Of a stretch of DNA of 7,450 nucleotides, positions 1 to 5,947 are shown one piece after another; the first letter of the stretch is position 1, and every line of letters starts with the position of its first letter. This DNA comes from Deltaproteobacteria bacterium (GTDB lineage Bacteria; Desulfobacterota; Desulfobacteria; Desulfobacterales; Desulfatibacillaceae): NCBI GenBank assembly GCA_019308705.1, contig JAFDHW010000110.1, positions 1 to 7,450 of the forward strand. The letters run 5' to 3'. The notes beneath the pieces were generated by a model that worked only from the letters and a program-made list of their open reading frames with translations, was not told the origin of the DNA and ran no database searches. The position numbers were made by a program, and so were the translations under genes.

Positions 1-114
1 GCGAGCCCGATTCACGCGATAGCTGCGTCAGGAGGGGGTCGCGGTACAAAAGTACAGCTTCCCTCCTCCTTCCTTACTCTCGCGCGAATCGAACGCGTGA
101 ATAATCCGGGTTAA
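1..114. repeat. Palindromic REP-like intergenic repeat (left copy)
   Basis: This is a long imperfect palindrome. The outer arms 10-22 and 77-89 match at 11 of 13 positions. Inside them are a G-rich run (about 31-38) facing a C/T-rich run (about 60-75), and the centre is GTACAAAAGTAC at 44-55, two GTAC arms around AAAA. A second arm, ATTCACGCG at 10-18, also pairs perfectly with CGCGTGAAT at 94-102, so two alternative folds are possible. No convincing ORF lies here. The right margin (TTAA, 111-114) touches the AAAGG ribosome binding site of the next gene. A related half-copy in inverted orientation lies at 7010-7047 (32 of 38 identical to the complement of 77-114), so this is a repeated unit and not just a local hairpin. 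The left end is probably cut by the window edge. Function is unknown; REP/BIME-like structures or a terminator are possible. Confidence 0.6.
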
Positions 115-125
115 AGGCTGATCCC

Positions 126-800
126 ATGCCCTATTATCCCGTAATGCTGGACGTTTGCGGACGCCCCTGCCTGGTGGTGGGCGGCGGGGCCGTCGGCGCA
201 CGCAAGGTGGAGGGGCTGCTTTTCTGCGGCGCGGCGGTCACCGTGGTAAGCCCGGATCTTTGCCCGGAGCTCGCCGCCCGGGCGGAGGCCGGGGAGATCA
301 CCGCGATCCTCCGGCCCTTTGACGAAGCGGACCTTTCCGGGATGTTCCTGGTCATTTCCGCCGCGGACGACCCGGAGGTGAACCGGCGGGTGTGGGCGGC
401 CGCGGAGGCGGGCGGCCAACTGGTCAACGTGGCGGACCAGCCGGACAAGTGCAACTTCATCCTCCCCTCGGTGATTCGGCAGGGGGACTTGGCCGTGTGT
501 TTTTCCACCTCGGGAAAGAGCCCGGCGTTGGCCAAGAAGCTGCGAAAAGATTTGTCCGCGCACTTCGGGCCGGAGTACGCGGTGCTCTTGGACATCCTGG
601 GCGCGGCCAGGAAGAAGCTTCTGGCCGTCAGCCACGCCCCGGAAAAGCACAAGCCGCTTTTCGAGCGACTGGTGGAAGGCCCGCTGCTGGACGCCATCCG
701 CAAAAGGGACCGGGCCGCGGCGGACAGGGTGCTGGCCTCGGTGCTGGGGCCGGGGACCACCGTGGAGGACCTCCTGGGCCCGGGCCGGTTTCCCGGGTGA
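126..800 (+). CDS. Precorrin-2 dehydrogenase / sirohydrochlorin ferrochelatase (CysG N-terminal type)
   Basis: Stand-alone siroheme synthase of 224 aa. It has the NAD-dependent precorrin-2 oxidation and iron-chelation module, but no C-terminal uroporphyrinogen methyltransferase domain as in full-length CysG. An N-terminal Rossmann fold carries GGGAVGARK (residues 19-27). The family block VNVADQPDKCNFILP (100-114) includes D104, the position of the catalytic Asp in Salmonella CysG. The segment STSGKSPALAKKLR (127-140) is typical of the siroheme synthase middle domain, and a helical C-terminal part follows. Length fits the Met8/SirC-like class. ATG 126 is preceded by AAAGG (113-117) with 8-nt spacing. 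The cytoplasmic product, siroheme, is the cofactor of sulfite and nitrite reductases; in many sulfate reducers and archaea it is also the precursor of haem and haem d1 (known for the pathway, not visible here). The uroporphyrinogen methyltransferase must be encoded elsewhere. Family call is firm; the dual activity is inferred. Confidence 0.93.
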   Translation: MPYYPVMLDVCGRPCLVVGGGAVGARKVEGLLFCGAAVTVVSPDLCPELAARAEAGEITAILRPFDEADLSGMFLVISAADDPEVNRRVWAAAEAGGQLVNVADQPDKCNFILPSVIRQGDLAVCFSTSGKSPALAKKLRKDLSAHFGPEYAVLLDILGAARKKLLAVSHAPEKHKPLFERLVEGPLLDAIRKRDRAAADRVLASVLGPGTTVEDLLGPGRFPG

Positions 801-806
801 GGCCCA
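775..806 (+). other. GC-rich hairpin over the stop codon of the siroheme gene
   Basis: TGGGCC (775-780) pairs with GGCCCA (801-806), and CCCGGG (779-784) pairs with CCCGGG (792-797). Together they form a compact GC-rich stem spanning the TGA at 798-800. No T-run follows, so it is not a canonical intrinsic terminator. It could pause transcription or protect the 3' end, or simply reflect GC-rich coding sequence. Confidence 0.3.
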
Positions 807-808
807 CG

Positions 809-836
809 TTGCATTCGCCCGGTTTGGTTCTAATTT
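809..836 (+). promoter_or_regulatory. Weak sigma70-like promoter candidate
   Basis: TTGCAT (809-814) and TAATTT (831-836) are separated by 16 nt, in one of the few AT-richer patches of the 115-nt gap before the CcsA-like gene. Each box matches the consensus at only three of six positions. It would drive the membrane protein and hemA with a leader of about 70 nt containing the 880-899 hairpin. This is a candidate only; the genes could equally be read from upstream. Confidence 0.2.
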
Positions 837-879
837 TGAGGAGCTTTCACCGGTTTCCCGATCCCTTCATTTCCTGCGG

Positions 880-901
880 AAACGGCGAAACGGCCGTTTT
901 T
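880..901 (+). terminator. Possible terminator or attenuator hairpin before the CcsA-like gene
   Basis: AAACGGC (880-886) pairs perfectly with GCCGTTT (893-899) around a 6-nt loop, and the T-run reaches 901. The stem is short (7 bp) and its T-run is partly inside the 3' arm. It sits only 15 nt before the ATG at 916, so it might instead modulate transcription or ribosome access for the downstream gene. An overlapping perfect palindrome, AAACGGCCGTTT, lies at 888-899. Confidence 0.3.
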
Positions 902-915
902 GGGGGCGTTGACCC

Positions 916-1740
916 ATGACTTGGTTGCATCTTTTCGCCTTTGCCGGGTACCTGGCCGGCAGCGCGGGCTACCTGGCCCACCTGGCCACGGGCAGGCTCG
1001 CCGCCTACCGCGTGGGAAACGGCCTGTTCGTTGCCGGGACGGCCGCCCACACCCTGGCCGTGGCCGCGAGCCTGGCCTCCACGGGCTACCTGCCCGTGGC
1101 CGGGCTGGGGCAAACGGTGCTGTTTGCCGCCTGGGGCTTGGCGCTGGCCTTCGTGGCGGTCAATTGGCGCTACAGCCTGCGCGTGCTGGGGGCGCTGGCC
1201 GGGCCGGCGGTGTGCCTGGTCATGGCCGCGGGCCTGTTTCTGCCCTCCGCGTCCCCGTCCGTGGAGCCCCAGCTGTTGCGCGGGGCGTGGCTGATCATCC
1301 ACGTGGGGTCCTTGTTTCTGGGCGACGGGGCGCTGTTTCTGGCCGCCGCCGCCGGGGCCTTGTACCTGCTCCAGGAGCGGGCCATCAAGCAGAAGTCCCA
1401 CGGCTTCGTGTTCCGCAGGCTTCCCTCCCTGGGCACCCTGGACCGGCTGAACTACGGGTGCCTCACCATCGGATTTTTCCTGCTGACCCTGGGCCTGATC
1501 ACCGGCGCGGTGTACGCCCAGGCCGTGTGGGGCCGGTGGTGGTCCTGGGACCCCAAGGAAATGTGGTCGGCCATCACCTGGCTGGTGTACGCCGCCCTGC
1601 TTCACGAGCGGGTGATGGTGGGGTGGCGGGGCCGGAGGGCCGCCATTCTCTCCATGGTGGGCCTGCTCTTTCTGCTGTTCACCTTCCTGGGCGTCAACCT
1701 GCTCATGGAAGGCCATCACGGCCGGTTCACGAGGTTTTAG
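916..1740 (+). CDS. CcsA/HemX-like cytochrome c assembly membrane protein
   Basis: Integral membrane protein of 274 aa with about eight hydrophobic segments, roughly 4-22, 36-54, 64-82, 88-110, 124-152, 181-203, 217-233 and 242-263. It carries the WWD-type signature: WGRWWSWDPKEMWS at 205-218, followed by TWLVYAALLHERV with H230. Further histidines in or near membrane segments are H45 and H129 (IIHVG), positions that could ligate haem as in CcsA/CcmC. In System II cytochrome c maturation, CcsA exports and presents haem with CcsB. The related HemX of Bacillus sits beside hemA and affects glutamyl-tRNA reductase level. Here the gene ends 2 nt before the hemA ATG and follows a siroheme gene, so a HemX-like role tied to tetrapyrrole synthesis is as plausible as cytochrome c assembly. 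No CcsB partner is in the window. ATG 916 has a GGGGGCG stretch (902-908) at usable distance. Confidence 0.88.
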   Translation: MTWLHLFAFAGYLAGSAGYLAHLATGRLAAYRVGNGLFVAGTAAHTLAVAASLASTGYLPVAGLGQTVLFAAWGLALAFVAVNWRYSLRVLGALAGPAVCLVMAAGLFLPSASPSVEPQLLRGAWLIIHVGSLFLGDGALFLAAAAGALYLLQERAIKQKSHGFVFRRLPSLGTLDRLNYGCLTIGFFLLTLGLITGAVYAQAVWGRWWSWDPKEMWSAITWLVYAALLHERVMVGWRGRRAAILSMVGLLFLLFTFLGVNLLMEGHHGRFTRF

Positions 1741-1742
1741 GC

Positions 1743-3029
1743 ATGGATCTCATCCTGGTGGGGTTGAACCACAAGACCGCGCCGGTGAGGCTTAGGGAGA
1801 GCCTTGCCTTCGACCGCGGGCAGGCCGCCGCCGCGGTGGCCGAGCTTGTCCGCACCGAGCCCTTGGCCGAGGCCCTTCTGCTTTCCACCTGTAACCGGGT
1901 GGAGGTGGTGGCAGCCACCGAGCAACCCCGGGCGGGGTTCACCGCCGTGAAGAACTACCTTGCCCGGTCGCGGGGACTGGCCCTTTCCGAGTTCGAGCAC
2001 GCCCTGTATGTCCGGCAGGGAGACGAGGCGGTGCGCCACCTGTTCCGGGTGGCCGCCAGCCTGGACTCCATGGTCTTGGGCGAGCCCCAGATCCTGGGCC
2101 AGATCAAGGACGCCTACCGCCTGGCGGTAAACGCCAAGGCCTCGGGGGTCATCTTGAACCGCCTGTTCCACCGGGCTTTTTCCGTGGCCAAAAGGGTGCG
2201 CAGGGAAACGGGCATCGGCGGCCGGGCCGTGTCCATCTCCTACGCCGCCGTGGAGCTGGCCAAGAAGATATTCGAGGACCTTGGGGGCAAGAACGTCCTC
2301 CTTTTGGGCGCGGGCGAGATGGCCGAGCTGGCCGTGGAGCATCTTCTGGCCAACCGGGCGGCTTCGGTCATGGTGATCAACCGCACCTTCGAGCGGGCCG
2401 TGGACCTGGCCCGGCGGTTTTCCGGCAAGCCGCTCCGGTGGGAGGAGATGGTTCCCGCCCTCTCCGGGGCGGACATCGTCATCTCCTCCACGAGCGCGCC
2501 CGGGCTGGTGCTGGAAAAGGCCGCGGTGCAGAAGGTGTTGCGGCCGCGCAAAAACCGCCCCCTGTTCTTCATCGACATCGCCGTGCCCCGGGACATCGAC
2601 CCGGCCATCAACAAGCTTCCCAACTGCTACGTGTACGACATCGACGATTTGGCCTCCGTGGTGCAGAAGAACAAGGACGAGCGGAAAAAGGAGGCCGTGG
2701 CCGCGGAGCGCATCGTGGACGAAGGCGTCATCGGCTTTCGCCGCTGGCTGTCGGACTTGGACGCCGTGCCCACCATCAAGGACCTCAAGGACAAGCTGGA
2801 GTCCATCCGCGTCCAGGAGATGAAAAAGACCCTGCCGGGCATGGAGGGCCTGTCCGGGGCGGACAGGGACGCCCTGGAGCGCATGACCCGGGCCATGATG
2901 CGCAAGATCCTCCACGACCCCATTCTGTACCTGAAGCAGGAAGGGGGCCACCGGGAGGCGAAGCGCCGCGAGATCCTGAACCTGGCCCGTGAGATGTTCA
3001 ACTTGGATTCCCGGCGGGACGCGGACTAG
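1743..3029 (+). CDS. hemA: Glutamyl-tRNA reductase
   Basis: NADPH-dependent reduction of glutamyl-tRNA(Glu) to glutamate-1-semialdehyde, the first committed step of the C5 route to haem, siroheme and corrinoids; cytoplasmic. At 428 aa it is the usual length. Visible motifs are GLNHKTAPV (7-15), STCNR with the nucleophilic C50 (48-52), H99, the catalytic-domain block MVLGEPQILGQIKDAY (110-125), the NADP-binding glycine motif LLGAGEMAELA (187-197), and NRTFERA in the second domain. A helical C-terminal dimerisation domain covers about 320-420. The frame stays open upstream to about 900, but ATG 1743 is the true start: it gives the conserved family N-terminus, lies 2 nt after the previous stop, and has GAGG at 1731-1734. 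The very tight spacing indicates cotranscription and probably translational coupling with the CcsA/HemX-like gene. No hemL, hemB or hemC follows, so the rest of the pathway is elsewhere. Confidence 0.97.
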   Translation: MDLILVGLNHKTAPVRLRESLAFDRGQAAAAVAELVRTEPLAEALLLSTCNRVEVVAATEQPRAGFTAVKNYLARSRGLALSEFEHALYVRQGDEAVRHLFRVAASLDSMVLGEPQILGQIKDAYRLAVNAKASGVILNRLFHRAFSVAKRVRRETGIGGRAVSISYAAVELAKKIFEDLGGKNVLLLGAGEMAELAVEHLLANRAASVMVINRTFERAVDLARRFSGKPLRWEEMVPALSGADIVISSTSAPGLVLEKAAVQKVLRPRKNRPLFFIDIAVPRDIDPAINKLPNCYVYDIDDLASVVQKNKDERKKEAVAAERIVDEGVIGFRRWLSDLDAVPTIKDLKDKLESIRVQEMKKTLPGMEGLSGADRDALERMTRAMMRKILHDPILYLKQEGGHREAKRREILNLAREMFNLDSRRDAD

Positions 3030-3061
3030 CCGGGCCGCCCGGTAGTGTTTGCCGGCCCGGC
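3029..3061 (+). other. GC-rich hairpin just after hemA
   Basis: GCCGGGCCG (3029-3037) pairs perfectly with CGGCCCGGC (3053-3061), a 9-bp stem with a 15-nt loop that starts on the last base of the hemA stop codon. No T-run follows, so it is not a canonical intrinsic terminator. It lies in the 110-nt untranslated stretch that separates hemA from the inferred fabD start. It may limit read-through, but this cannot be decided from sequence. Confidence 0.35.
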
Positions 3062-3128
3062 GTGGTATCCTGCCCCCGGATGGCAACACCGACGAGGGCC
3101 GGAAAAGCCCCACCGGCCCGGGAGCGCG

Positions 3129-3134
3129 AAAGGA
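3129..3134 (+). promoter_or_regulatory. Ribosome binding site that fixes the fabD start at TTG 3140
   Basis: AAAGGA ends 5 nt before TTG 3140, and that TTG begins exactly where FabD homology begins (LEKIAYLFPGQGSQ). The alternative in-frame starts GTG 3062 and ATG 3080 would add a 26- or 20-residue basic, Pro/Ala-rich tail with no family counterpart. GTG 3062 also abuts the 3029-3061 hairpin. Confidence 0.65.
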
Positions 3135-3139
3135 AAACC

Positions 3140-4075
3140 TTGGAAAAGATCGCCTACCTGTTTCCCGGTCAGGGGTCCCAGGCCGTGGGCATGGGACTGG
3201 AATTTCACCAGGAATACGACGAGGTCCGGGAGTTTTTCGACATGGTGGACGAGGTGTGCAAAAAGCGCATCTCGCGCCTGTGCTTTTCCGGCCCCATGGA
3301 GGAGCTGACCCGCACGGCCATTTGCCAGCCTGCGGTGGCCGCGGCCTCCCTGGCGGCCCTGGTGGCCATACAAAAGGCGGGAGGCCCGCCGCCGGATTTC
3401 GCGGCCGGCCACTCCCTGGGCGAATACGCGGCATTGTGCGCGGCCGGGGCCCTGGACAGGGAAGCCACCATGCGCCTGGTGCGCCGCCGAGGCGAACTCA
3501 TGCACGCGGACGCCGTGGCCCACTCCGGCGTCATGTACGCCATCGTGGGGCTTTCCATAGACGAGGTGCGCGACCTTGTTTCGGGCGTAGAAGGCCGGGT
3601 GGCCGTGGCCAACCACAACACCCCCACCCAGGTGGTAATCTCCGGAACGGCCCAGGCCGTGGAAAAGGCCGCCCAGTTGGCCAAGAAGGCCGGGGCCCGG
3701 GAGATTCCCCTGGCCGTGTCCGGCCCCTGGCACAGCGAACTCATGGCCCGGGCCGCCAAGGAGTTCGCCTCCTACCTGGACCACCACTACACCCTGGAGA
3801 AACCCTCGATCCCGGTGGTGCCCAACGTCACCGCAACCCCGGAAACCGACCCCGCAGTCTTGGCCGAATGCCTGAAAAAGCAGATCACAAGCCCGGTCTT
3901 GTGGGTGGACTCCATCCGGGCGCTGCGGGAGGCGGGGGTGGATACCTTCGTGGAGGTGGGCCCCAGGAGGGTGCTCACCGGCCTGGTGAAAAAGATCCTG
4001 GGCAAGGACGATTCCAAGCTGTTCAGCGTGGGGGACATGAAGGGTCTGGAAGCTTGGATTTCCGCCTCCACCTGA
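3140..4075 (+). CDS. fabD: Malonyl-CoA:ACP transacylase
   Basis: Transfers malonyl from CoA to acyl carrier protein, supplying the elongation unit of type II fatty acid synthesis in the cytoplasm. From TTG 3140 the protein is 311 aa, normal for FabD. Motifs fall at the E. coli positions: GQGSQ (10-14, oxyanion side), GHSLGEY with nucleophile S92 (90-96), R117 that binds the malonyl carboxylate, H198 as the catalytic base in SGPWHSELM, and Q248 in KKQITSPVLW. VEVGPRRVLTGLVKK (271-285) is the standard C-terminal block. The inserted ferredoxin-like subdomain lies at about 128-195. The gene stands alone, with no fabH, fabG, acpP or fabF on either side in the window. It is separated from hemA by about 110 nt with a hairpin, so it may have its own promoter, though I could not identify one. 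Confidence 0.95.
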   Translation: MEKIAYLFPGQGSQAVGMGLEFHQEYDEVREFFDMVDEVCKKRISRLCFSGPMEELTRTAICQPAVAAASLAALVAIQKAGGPPPDFAAGHSLGEYAALCAAGALDREATMRLVRRRGELMHADAVAHSGVMYAIVGLSIDEVRDLVSGVEGRVAVANHNTPTQVVISGTAQAVEKAAQLAKKAGAREIPLAVSGPWHSELMARAAKEFASYLDHHYTLEKPSIPVVPNVTATPETDPAVLAECLKKQITSPVLWVDSIRALREAGVDTFVEVGPRRVLTGLVKKILGKDDSKLFSVGDMKGLEAWISAST

Positions 4076-4085
4076 CCCGCTGGCC

Positions 4086-5123
4086 ATGGCGAATAGAACC
4101 CGTCTCAAAAACGTTTTTCTGCTGCGGCGGGCTGCAAAGCACGATGGCCGCGTCGAACGGCAAAAAAGGTTCTCGACGTGGCGCGGCCGCGCCTCCGGCC
4201 CTTTTTCATCCTCTTCCTTGCCCCCGCGCTTTTTGCTCCGCCTCGCGGCGAAAAGCATTTTTGGGACGGGTTCAGGCAAAAAAAATGTAAAGCAGCCTTT
4301 CCTGCTCAGGCTCCTTTTCGCGGGGGGGCTGGCCCTTCTTTTTTTCCCCCATCCGGGTGTCTGCGGGTCCATCGCCATGCACACCCGCATGACCGCCGTT
4401 TCCGGGGAAGAGCACCTGAAAGTGGACGTGGTGCTGGAAAACCAGGGCCAAGAGGAGGCCGGGAGCCTGGAGACCGAGCTCGAGGCCGGGCGGCTTCGCC
4501 TGTACCGCAGGCTTGCCGGCGGGCTGCCCCCGGGGGAGGTTTTGGAGATGGAGTTTTCCACCCGGGTGAAGAACGCGCTGCCCGGCCGCTATCCCCTGGG
4601 CCTGCGGGTGCTTTTCACGGACGAGGCCGGCTACCCCCTGTCCGCGGTGAACGGGTCCACCTACTCCCCGGTAAAGGACCTGTCTCCGAACCTTGAAGCC
4701 GAGGCCGGGGACATGGACCTGCCGGGGACCGGCACCTTTTTCCTGCGCGTCAAGAACCTGGAAGACGCCCCTGTGCAAGCCAGGGTCTGGATTTTCCTCC
4801 CCCGGGAAATAACCTGCTCCCGGCCGGAAAAGACGGTGATCTTGAAGCCCGGCTGGAAGAAGACCATCCGGTTTCCCCTGGAGAACGCCTCCGCCTTTTT
4901 GGGGGCCAGGTATCCGGTGTACGCCTTCGTGGAATACGAAAAGGACGAATCCCACCACACGGTGGTGGCGCGGGGCACGGTGAGCATAAAACCGCGGGCA
5001 GGGTGGTTCGCCAGGACCCGGCCGGTGTGGGTCATGATCACCCTCATCAGCGGTCTGGCTTTCCTTTTGGCCCTGTACGCTTCCTGGAAGGACAACCATG
5101 CGGGTGATCATCAACGGCGATGA
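4086..5123 (+). CDS. Hypothetical membrane-anchored extracytoplasmic protein; start uncertain
   Basis: I do not recognise the family. From ATG 4086 the frame gives 345 aa, but residues 4-63 are encoded by the palindromic element at 4096-4273 and are probably not native. Native-looking sequence begins near residue 68 (VKQPFLLRLLFAGG), a basic then hydrophobic stretch (about 68-93) that looks like a Sec signal peptide cleaved near VCG-S. The body (about 95-310) alternates short beta-like segments with polar turns, resembling two immunoglobulin-like sandwich domains (for example LKVDVVLENQG at the start of one and GTFFLRVKNLEDAPVQARV in the next). One C-terminal membrane helix (about 314-334) and a short charged tail follow. 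The likely topology is periplasmic domain plus C-terminal anchor. No ATG, GTG or TTG lies in frame between the element and the signal peptide; TTG 4218 and 4233 fall inside the element. The stop overlaps the next gene by 26 nt, suggesting a shared job with the deacetylase. Confidence 0.7.
   Translation: MANRTRLKNVFLLRRAAKHDGRVERQKRFSTWRGRASGPFSSSSLPPRFLLRLAAKSIFGTGSGKKNVKQPFLLRLLFAGGLALLFFPHPGVCGSIAMHTRMTAVSGEEHLKVDVVLENQGQEEAGSLETELEAGRLRLYRRLAGGLPPGEVLEMEFSTRVKNALPGRYPLGLRVLFTDEAGYPLSAVNGSTYSPVKDLSPNLEAEAGDMDLPGTGTFFLRVKNLEDAPVQARVWIFLPREITCSRPEKTVILKPGWKKTIRFPLENASAFLGARYPVYAFVEYEKDESHHTVVARGTVSIKPRAGWFARTRPVWVMITLISGLAFLLALYASWKDNHAGDHQRR
4096..4273. repeat. MITE-like palindromic element with 23-bp terminal inverted repeats
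   Basis: GAACCCGTC at 4096-4104 opens a 23-nt arm (4096-4118) that matches the complement of 4251-4273 at 20 of 23 positions; two of the three mismatches would be G-U pairs in RNA. Nested inside is a second hairpin in which GGCCGCG (4146-4152) pairs with CGCGGCC (4182-4188), with CGTCGA (4151-4156) opposite TCGACG (4173-4178) as an alternative inner pairing. The whole unit is 178 bp between fabD and the next gene, and its base composition (A/T runs, a C/T-rich block at about 4200-4240) differs from the flanking coding sequence. I see no target-site duplication. It could be a non-autonomous mobile element, a large REP-type structure, or a terminator-like structure for fabD. It has no sequence similarity to the 1-114 repeat. 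Confidence 0.6.
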
Positions 5124-5946
5124 CTTCGGGCTGACCCGGGGCGTCAACGAGGGCATCGCCCGGGCCCACGCCGAGGGGGTGCTCACCTCCGCCAGCCTCA
5201 TGGCCGTTGGCCGGGCCTTCGACCACGCGGTGCAGACCGCCGCGGGCCTGCCGGATTTGGACGTGGGCGTGCACCTGGTCCTCACCGACGAGGCTCCCTT
5301 GACGGACGCGGCGTTCGCCGTGGGCTGGCCCCGGGGGGTGTTCAAGGACAAGGGCAAGCTGTTCGGGGCCCTCATGGACCAGCGGGGCGACCTCGGGGTG
5401 ATCGCCGACGAGTGGCGGGCCCAGATCCGCCGGGTGGTCGAGGCGGGCATCTCCCCCTCCCACCTGGACAGCCACCAGTTCGTGCACCTGTTTCCCGGCA
5501 TGTTCTCCATCTGCCAGGATCTTGCCGCCGAGTTTTCCATCCCCCACGTCCGGCGCCGCGTGATGGACCCCCTTAGCCCGGCCGCGGGGCCCAGGCGGCT
5601 TTTGCAGTACGCGGCCCTGAAAACTTGCACCTGCGTCATGGCTCGGGCAAAAAGAGTGGCCGCCGAACAAGAGATTCCCTGCGTGGGGTTTTTGCGCGCC
5701 GGCGGGAAAATGACCGTCCATGACCTGGCCGAAGCCCTGGAAAAGCACAAGGAGTGCCGGGCCGTGGAGGTGATGATCCACCCCGGCTTGGCGGACGAGG
5801 AAACCCGGGCGTTGTACGGGGAGTGGGACTACGCCTGGGAAAACGACCTTTCCCTGGCTACGGACCCGGCCACTCGGCGGGCCCTGGCGGACGCGGGGGC
5901 GCAGCTTTGTCGCTTTTCCGACGTCCAGGGCGCGTTCGGTTACTGA
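5098..5946 (+). CDS. ChbG/HpnK (YdjC) family carbohydrate deacetylase
   Basis: Metal-dependent deacetylase of 282 aa with the YdjC fold. Members remove N-acetyl groups from chitooligosaccharides (ChbG) or from hopanoid-linked N-acetylglucosamine (HpnK). Motifs are NGDDFGLTRGVN (6-17) with the D8-D9 pair, VGVHLVLTDEAPL with H59, HLDSHQFVH (122-130) with H126 and H130, and VMIHPG (225-230) with H228. These fit a divalent metal site of Asp plus two His. One oddity is F128, where related proteins commonly have His (DSHxHxH). There is no signal peptide, so it should act in the cytoplasm. The start at ATG 5098 is supported by GGAAGGA (5086-5092) and by the NGDDFG motif starting at residue 6. It overlaps the previous gene by 26 nt and precedes the phospholipase-like gene by 1 nt. 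No other hopanoid genes are visible, so the substrate is undetermined and hpnK is not assigned. Confidence 0.9.
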   Translation: MRVIINGDDFGLTRGVNEGIARAHAEGVLTSASLMAVGRAFDHAVQTAAGLPDLDVGVHLVLTDEAPLTDAAFAVGWPRGVFKDKGKLFGALMDQRGDLGVIADEWRAQIRRVVEAGISPSHLDSHQFVHLFPGMFSICQDLAAEFSIPHVRRRVMDPLSPAAGPRRLLQYAALKTCTCVMARAKRVAAEQEIPCVGFLRAGGKMTVHDLAEALEKHKECRAVEVMIHPGLADEETRALYGEWDYAWENDLSLATDPATRRALADAGAQLCRFSDVQGAFGY

Positions 5947-5947
5947 C

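Noticed and set aside
111..814. Long open frames on the - strand opposite the siroheme gene
   Set aside because: They are a by-product of high GC; the + strand protein has clear family motifs and a ribosome binding site.
785..860. Direct repeat CCGGTTTCCCG at 785-795 and 850-860
   Set aside because: Only two clear copies of 11 nt in GC-rich sequence, the first inside a coding region; not enough to call a binding site.
900..1742. Upstream extension of the hemA frame from 900
   Set aside because: This stretch is translated in another frame as the WWD-motif membrane protein; hemA homology starts exactly at ATG 1743.
3049..3071. Possible promoter TTGCCG ... TATCCT upstream of fabD
   Set aside because: The spacer is only 11 nt, too short for a sigma70 promoter, and the boxes overlap the hairpin arm.
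1737..3434. 565-aa open frame on the - strand opposite hemA and fabD
   Set aside because: Low-complexity Pro/Gly/Arg/His-rich translation with no recognisable domain, antisense to two certain genes.
4371..4376. Possible lipoprotein start (Cys in PGVCGS) in the membrane-anchored protein
   Set aside because: The residues before Cys do not fit a lipobox, and the protein has a separate C-terminal anchor; an ordinary signal peptide fits better.
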